Shown in pieces: positions 32,998 through 35,521 of a stretch of 35,521 bases of DNA. Origin of the DNA: Bacteroidota bacterium (lineage in GTDB: Bacteria > Bacteroidota > Ignavibacteria > UBA10030 > UBA8401); NCBI GenBank assembly GCA_020052095.1, contig JAGVPT010000160.1, positions 1 through 35,521 of the forward strand, written 5' to 3'. The translations under genes were made by a program, and so were the position numbers. How positions within the stretch are numbered: the stretch's first letter is position 1; each line of letters starts with the position of its first letter. The notes beneath the pieces are model-generated. The model was not told where the DNA came from, made no database searches, and worked only from the letters and a program-made list of their open reading frames with translations.

Positions 32998-33157
32998 GTT
33001 ACGCAGAGTTTAAAAGACTTGCCACGAAGTCACTAAGACACAAAGACTTCTTGAGCAAAGCTCGGTTTTGCAGTATCCACAAATAAAAATGGTGGTTTTT
33101 CTTGGTGACTTTGTGACTTCGTGGCAATCATATTTGCGTTTTGCGATAACTGAGTTA
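32998..33157. repeat. MITE-like inverted-repeat element, copy B
   Basis: Second copy of the family seen at 21917-22050. It begins GTTACGCAGAGTTTAAAA and its right arm contains GTGACTTTGTGACTTCGTGG and ends TGAGTTA at 33157. The middle (about 33050-33090) differs in length and sequence from copy A, while the arms are close to 90 percent alike by eye. The final TTA (33155-33157) is the TAA stop of the RNase E/G gene on the minus strand, exactly as copy A supplies the cyclophilin stop. Confidence 0.85.
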
Positions 33158-34813
33158 CGTCTTAAATTCAGCAGTAATGTCTTTGTCCTGCCGGCGGGAA
33201 ATAAACCGGAATTCGTCGATCGCGAGCGCTTTGTCTTCTTCAAGCTTGATCTGGACAAAAAACCGCAGCTTGATTTTTGTGAGGCGACTGATCGTGCCGT
33301 CCTTCAGATGCTGGGCGATACTTGGGTGAACGCGCAGGATGAGCCGGAATTCCCTCGACTCCGATTTGAAACGGCGGATCCATCGTTCGATCTGGCTGAC
33401 GATGGTTGTTTTGGATTGAACCAACCCGCTGCCGCCGCAAACCGGACACGGCTCGGTGAAGCTGTGAATGATGCTCTGTCGAATTCTCTGCCGCGTAATT
33501 TGCACCAGGCAGAATTCCGTCAGCGGCAGCACGGTGACTTTCGCTCGGTCTTTGCGGAATTCTTTCCTCAGTTCGTCGTAAACTTTCTTCTTGTTCTTCT
33601 CTTCCGCGATGTCGATAAAATCGATGACGATGATTCCACCGAGGTCGCGCAATCGGAGCTGGCGGCATATTTCGCGCGCCGCTTCCAGGTCAGTCTTCAG
33701 GGAATTCAGTTCCTGATCCTGCTTTGCGGCATAGCGCCCGCTGTTCACGTCGATGACGGTCATCGCTTCGGTGTGGTCGAGGATGATGTAGCCCCCGCTC
33801 TTCAACCAGACTTTTCTGGCCAGCGTTGTGGCTATTTCCTTCTCGACGCCGTAGACGTCAAAAATCGGCTCCCTCTTTCCGTAATATTCGATCTTTTCCA
33901 CCATCTGCGGAGAAACCAATTTCACGTACGTCTTTATTTCCTTGAACAGCTTCTTGTTGTCGATGACAACCCGCTGCACATCTTCACTGAAAAGGTCACG
34001 GATCACGCTCGAGGTCGTCGCCATGTCTTTATAGAGCAACGCCGGCGAGCTCTCTTCTTTTACGGTTTTCTCGATCTCGCGCCACGTCGTCAGCAGAGCC
34101 TCGAGGTCCTGAAGGAAAACCTTTTCATCCTGATTTTCTGCGTTGGTGCGGACAATAACGCCAAACGACGGGGGCAAAATGCTCCGCACTAATTTCCGCA
34201 ATCGACGTTTCTCTTTGAAACTGTTGATCTTTTTTGAAATTCCGACCTTACCGTCGAATGGCAACAAAACCAAAAAACGGCCCGGGAGGGAGACCTCGGT
34301 CGTAACACGGACGCCCTTCTTTCCGACAGGTTCCTTCGTTACTTGAACGATGATGTCTTGTCCCCTGTTGAGATTGACATGGCGGCGCTGTCTATCATAC
34401 CGGGGTCTGTGGTCGTTCCGGTCGGCCGGTCTGGCCGGAGGAGCTTCGACCACGGCTAGCGCTGTGCCGCCATCGCCGGAGGGAGGAGTTGAGGGTGGAG
34501 CAGACTGCCGCTGTTCACCTTCGTCGTCATCCGCTTCGGTATCGACTTCAGAATCATCGCCGAGCATGGCGTTGTACTGTCCCAGCGAAGCCCCGATGTC
34601 GGAGAAATGGAGAAACGCGTCTTGCGGCAATCCAACATTGATGAAGGACGCCTGGATACCGGGCATGACCTTCGCGACTTTTCCTACATAAATATCACCG
34701 ACCAGTCTTTCTTTCTCCGGAGTCTCAACAAAGAGCTCGGCGAGCTTACTCTCTTCGGTAATTGCAATGCGAATCTCATTCGCAGTGGAGTTAATTATTA
34801 TTTCTTTTTTCAT
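33155..34813 (-). CDS. rng: Ribonuclease E/G family endoribonuclease
   Basis: It cleaves single-stranded RNA in rRNA maturation and mRNA decay. ATG at 34813 (MKKEIIINSTANEIRIAITEESKLAELFVE) gives 552 residues with AAGGA 10 bases upstream; a longer frame from 34870 adds 19 residues without support. The N-terminal S1 domain (GDIYVGKVAKVMPGIQASFINVG) is interrupted at about residues 80-148 by a disordered acidic, Pro- and Arg-rich insertion, then resumes. Catalytic metal ligands are Asp355 (TVIDVNSGR) and Asp398 (IIVIDFIDI). Cys456 and Cys459 (CPVCGGSG) form the Zn-link. The size and lack of a long C-terminal scaffold favour the RNase G type. Confidence 0.92.
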   Translation of the reverse strand: MKKEIIINSTANEIRIAITEESKLAELFVETPEKERLVGDIYVGKVAKVMPGIQASFINVGLPQDAFLHFSDIGASLGQYNAMLGDDSEVDTEADDDEGEQRQSAPPSTPPSGDGGTALAVVEAPPARPADRNDHRPRYDRQRRHVNLNRGQDIIVQVTKEPVGKKGVRVTTEVSLPGRFLVLLPFDGKVGISKKINSFKEKRRLRKLVRSILPPSFGVIVRTNAENQDEKVFLQDLEALLTTWREIEKTVKEESSPALLYKDMATTSSVIRDLFSEDVQRVVIDNKKLFKEIKTYVKLVSPQMVEKIEYYGKREPIFDVYGVEKEIATTLARKVWLKSGGYIILDHTEAMTVIDVNSGRYAAKQDQELNSLKTDLEAAREICRQLRLRDLGGIIVIDFIDIAEEKNKKKVYDELRKEFRKDRAKVTVLPLTEFCLVQITRQRIRQSIIHSFTEPCPVCGGSGLVQSKTTIVSQIERWIRRFKSESREFRLILRVHPSIAQHLKDGTISRLTKIKLRFFVQIKLEEDKALAIDEFRFISRRQDKDITAEFKT

Positions 34814-34870
34814 GAAACTAAATTCCTTGTGTTGCGCCAGATAAAATAAACGTAAGTCCCCTTTTGGCAC

Positions 34871-35253
34871 TTAACATTCGAATAGCGGAATGGCGCACTT
34901 TCCTTGCTATTATTTCTTATTTAATGAATTCCCAACAGCCGCAGATCCCTCTCCTCATAGCAAGCAGCTCGACCCCGTCACTGGTTCGGACACTGACAAT
35001 CTGGTTCGTCCGGAAACTTGCTTTTGTTGCGACAGAAAAAGCCATTTTAAGGCATTTTTTATCAAATTCTTTTAAAAGTACGAAAAATATGGGAGGCTTG
35101 CAAGCTCTTTATTAGAGGGGTGGTTGTACGTTTTTGGACCTAGGTGACGAGCAAGCTATCCGATTGCTCTCAGCAATCGGATAGCTCTTAAACGCATAGC
35201 ACCCACGCGGAGCGTGAGTGCTAGTGCGGTGCCGCTGCGGAAAGAAAATAAAA
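34871..35253. other. Gap with hairpins, no gene recognised
   Basis: No coding sequence is supported here; the 83-codon plus-strand frame at 34864-35115 has no family likeness. Two strong hairpins are present: AGCTATCCGATTGCT (35154-35168), loop CTC, AGCAATCGGATAGCT (35172-35186), a perfect 15-bp stem; and a 12-bp stem with one mismatch at 35197-35208/35212-35223, loop GGA. Both lie downstream of the SRP RNA on the minus strand and could act in its termination or be unrelated repeats. The AT-rich stretch 35035-35095 could hold the RNase gene promoter on the minus strand, but no clear boxes can be named. Confidence 0.5.
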
Positions 35254-35350
35254 AGGTCAAGCTTACTGTATCACACTTTCAGTAGCGGGCCGTTGCTTCC
35301 TTCCGGACCTGGCGGGATTGGGCGACTTACGGTTGTACAGGGCTTGACCT
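35254..35350 (-). ncRNA. ffs: Signal recognition particle RNA (4.5S, small bacterial type)
   Basis: On the minus strand the apical domain reads CCGCCAGGTCCGGAAGGAAG followed by CAACGG, the near-invariant SRP RNA core (GGUCCGGAAGGAAGCA) that binds Ffh and recruits FtsY. The ends pair perfectly: AGGTCAAGC at the 5' side (complement of 35342-35350) with GCTTGACCT at the 3' side (complement of 35254-35262). This gives about 97 nucleotides, the small form without an Alu domain. A T-rich run (TTTTTATTTT, complement of 35244-35253) follows directly and probably ends transcription. Exact ends are inferred from the closing stem. Confidence 0.95.
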
Positions 35351-35367
35351 CTTCAATGAGGAACGAA

Positions 35368-35414
35368 CAATGAGTAATGATCGATGAAGAAAGAACATTT
35401 ATCATTACTCATTG
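35368..35414. repeat. 14-bp inverted repeat upstream of the SRP RNA gene
   Basis: CAATGAGTAATGAT (35368-35381) and ATCATTACTCATTG (35401-35414) are perfect reverse complements, 19 bases apart. ATGAT/ATTGATTATTGATCATTG words continue to 35428, giving a short-period look like the other intergenic arrays. The SRP RNA promoter must lie in or close to this region on the minus strand, but no box is clear. Confidence 0.7.
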
Positions 35415-35432
35415 ATTATTGATCATTGTATC

Positions 35433-35521
35433 GTGGAGCTGATCCCGCCATCGGCGGGACGAGCCATCCTAAAAATGTTCACTGTGCCTGTGGAGCTGAT
35501 CCCGCCATCGGCGGGACGAGC
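35433..35521. repeat. 32-bp direct repeat with internal palindrome, two copies at the window edge
   Basis: The 32 bases at 35433-35464 recur identically at 35490-35521, with 25 bases between. Each copy contains TCCCGCC, loop ATC, GGCGGGA, a perfect hairpin. The window ends exactly at the end of the second copy, so more copies may follow. Two copies and a 25-base spacer are too little to call an array. Confidence 0.8.

Noticed and set aside
33068-34192. 374-codon plus-strand open frame opposite the RNase gene
   Set aside because: Antisense shadow; the minus strand has the full set of RNase E/G motifs.
34921-34964. 13-codon minus-strand leader peptide (MRRGICGCWEFIK) before rng
   Set aside because: No ribosome site and no regulatory amino-acid run; could arise by chance.
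34900-35040. tRNA-like look of the sequence upstream of rng (repeated CGAACCAG on the minus strand)
   Set aside because: No acceptor stem, anticodon arm and T-loop could be assembled in a consistent order.
35433-35521. Possible CRISPR array from two 32-bp repeats with a 25-base spacer
   Set aside because: Only two copies are visible, the spacer is shorter than usual, the repeat has a strong GC-rich hairpin typical of dispersed repeats, and no cas gene is in the window.

Overview
The window reads as a chromosomal, mostly housekeeping segment of a Gram-negative bacterium of the Bacteroidota/Chlorobiota/Ignavibacteria branch. The main clue is a secreted S1/P1-type nuclease ending in a type IX secretion (T9SS) sorting domain of the NYPNPFNP...GIYxxRM...KLILIK kind. 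Lipopolysaccharide (Kdo/Lpt) genes, LolA, RNase E/G, and a small SRP RNA fit this. The lineage is an inference from sequence style and gene content. No phage, transposase, rRNA, tRNA or convincing CRISPR array is visible.

Layout. Bases 1-4544 (+) carry the end of hrcA, then grpE and dnaJ (heat-shock operon), a ComEA-like helix-hairpin-helix protein overlapping a PilM-like protein, then rsmD and coaD. Bases 4859-6396 (+) carry an aspartate aminotransferase and an FmdB-type zinc-ribbon protein. A 22-unit 8-bp tandem array with an inverted arm fills the gap to the convergent pckA. From there to about 34.8 kb every gene is on the minus strand. In transcription order from the right these are: RNase E/G; transaldolase, gcvT; comB, ftsK, lolA, a YbhN-like flippase-type protein; a two-domain oxidoreductase and an outer-membrane protein; cyclophilin; holA; a fused polyprenol kinase/DUF92 membrane protein; kdsA, an unknown gene, kdsD, lptC, lptA-like, lptB; aroF, tyrA; the T9SS nuclease; and a second aspartate-type aminotransferase translationally coupled to pckA. 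A 4.5S-type SRP RNA is on the minus strand near 35.3 kb.

How the genes fit together. kdsA-kdsD-lptC-lptA-lptB is a compact Kdo synthesis and LPS export operon with one unrecognised Cys-rich gene inside it. aroF-tyrA feeds tyrosine synthesis. The aminotransferase-pckA pair would take aspartate through oxaloacetate to phosphoenolpyruvate. Four-base ATGA or GTGA overlaps mark several tightly coupled pairs.

The least explained layer is the intergenic DNA. Several gaps are filled by short-period arrays or MITE-like inverted repeats, and many of these start exactly at, or contain, the stop codon of the preceding gene (fmdB, pckA, aroF, lptB, gcvT, holA, ppi, rng, and possibly the DUF92 fusion and the outer-membrane gene). 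One MITE-like family occurs twice (21917-22050 and 32998-33157) in the same relation to a stop codon. That pattern, the polyprenol kinase/DUF92 fusion, and the unknown gene in the Kdo operon are the items most worth following up. I saw no clear new multi-gene system.
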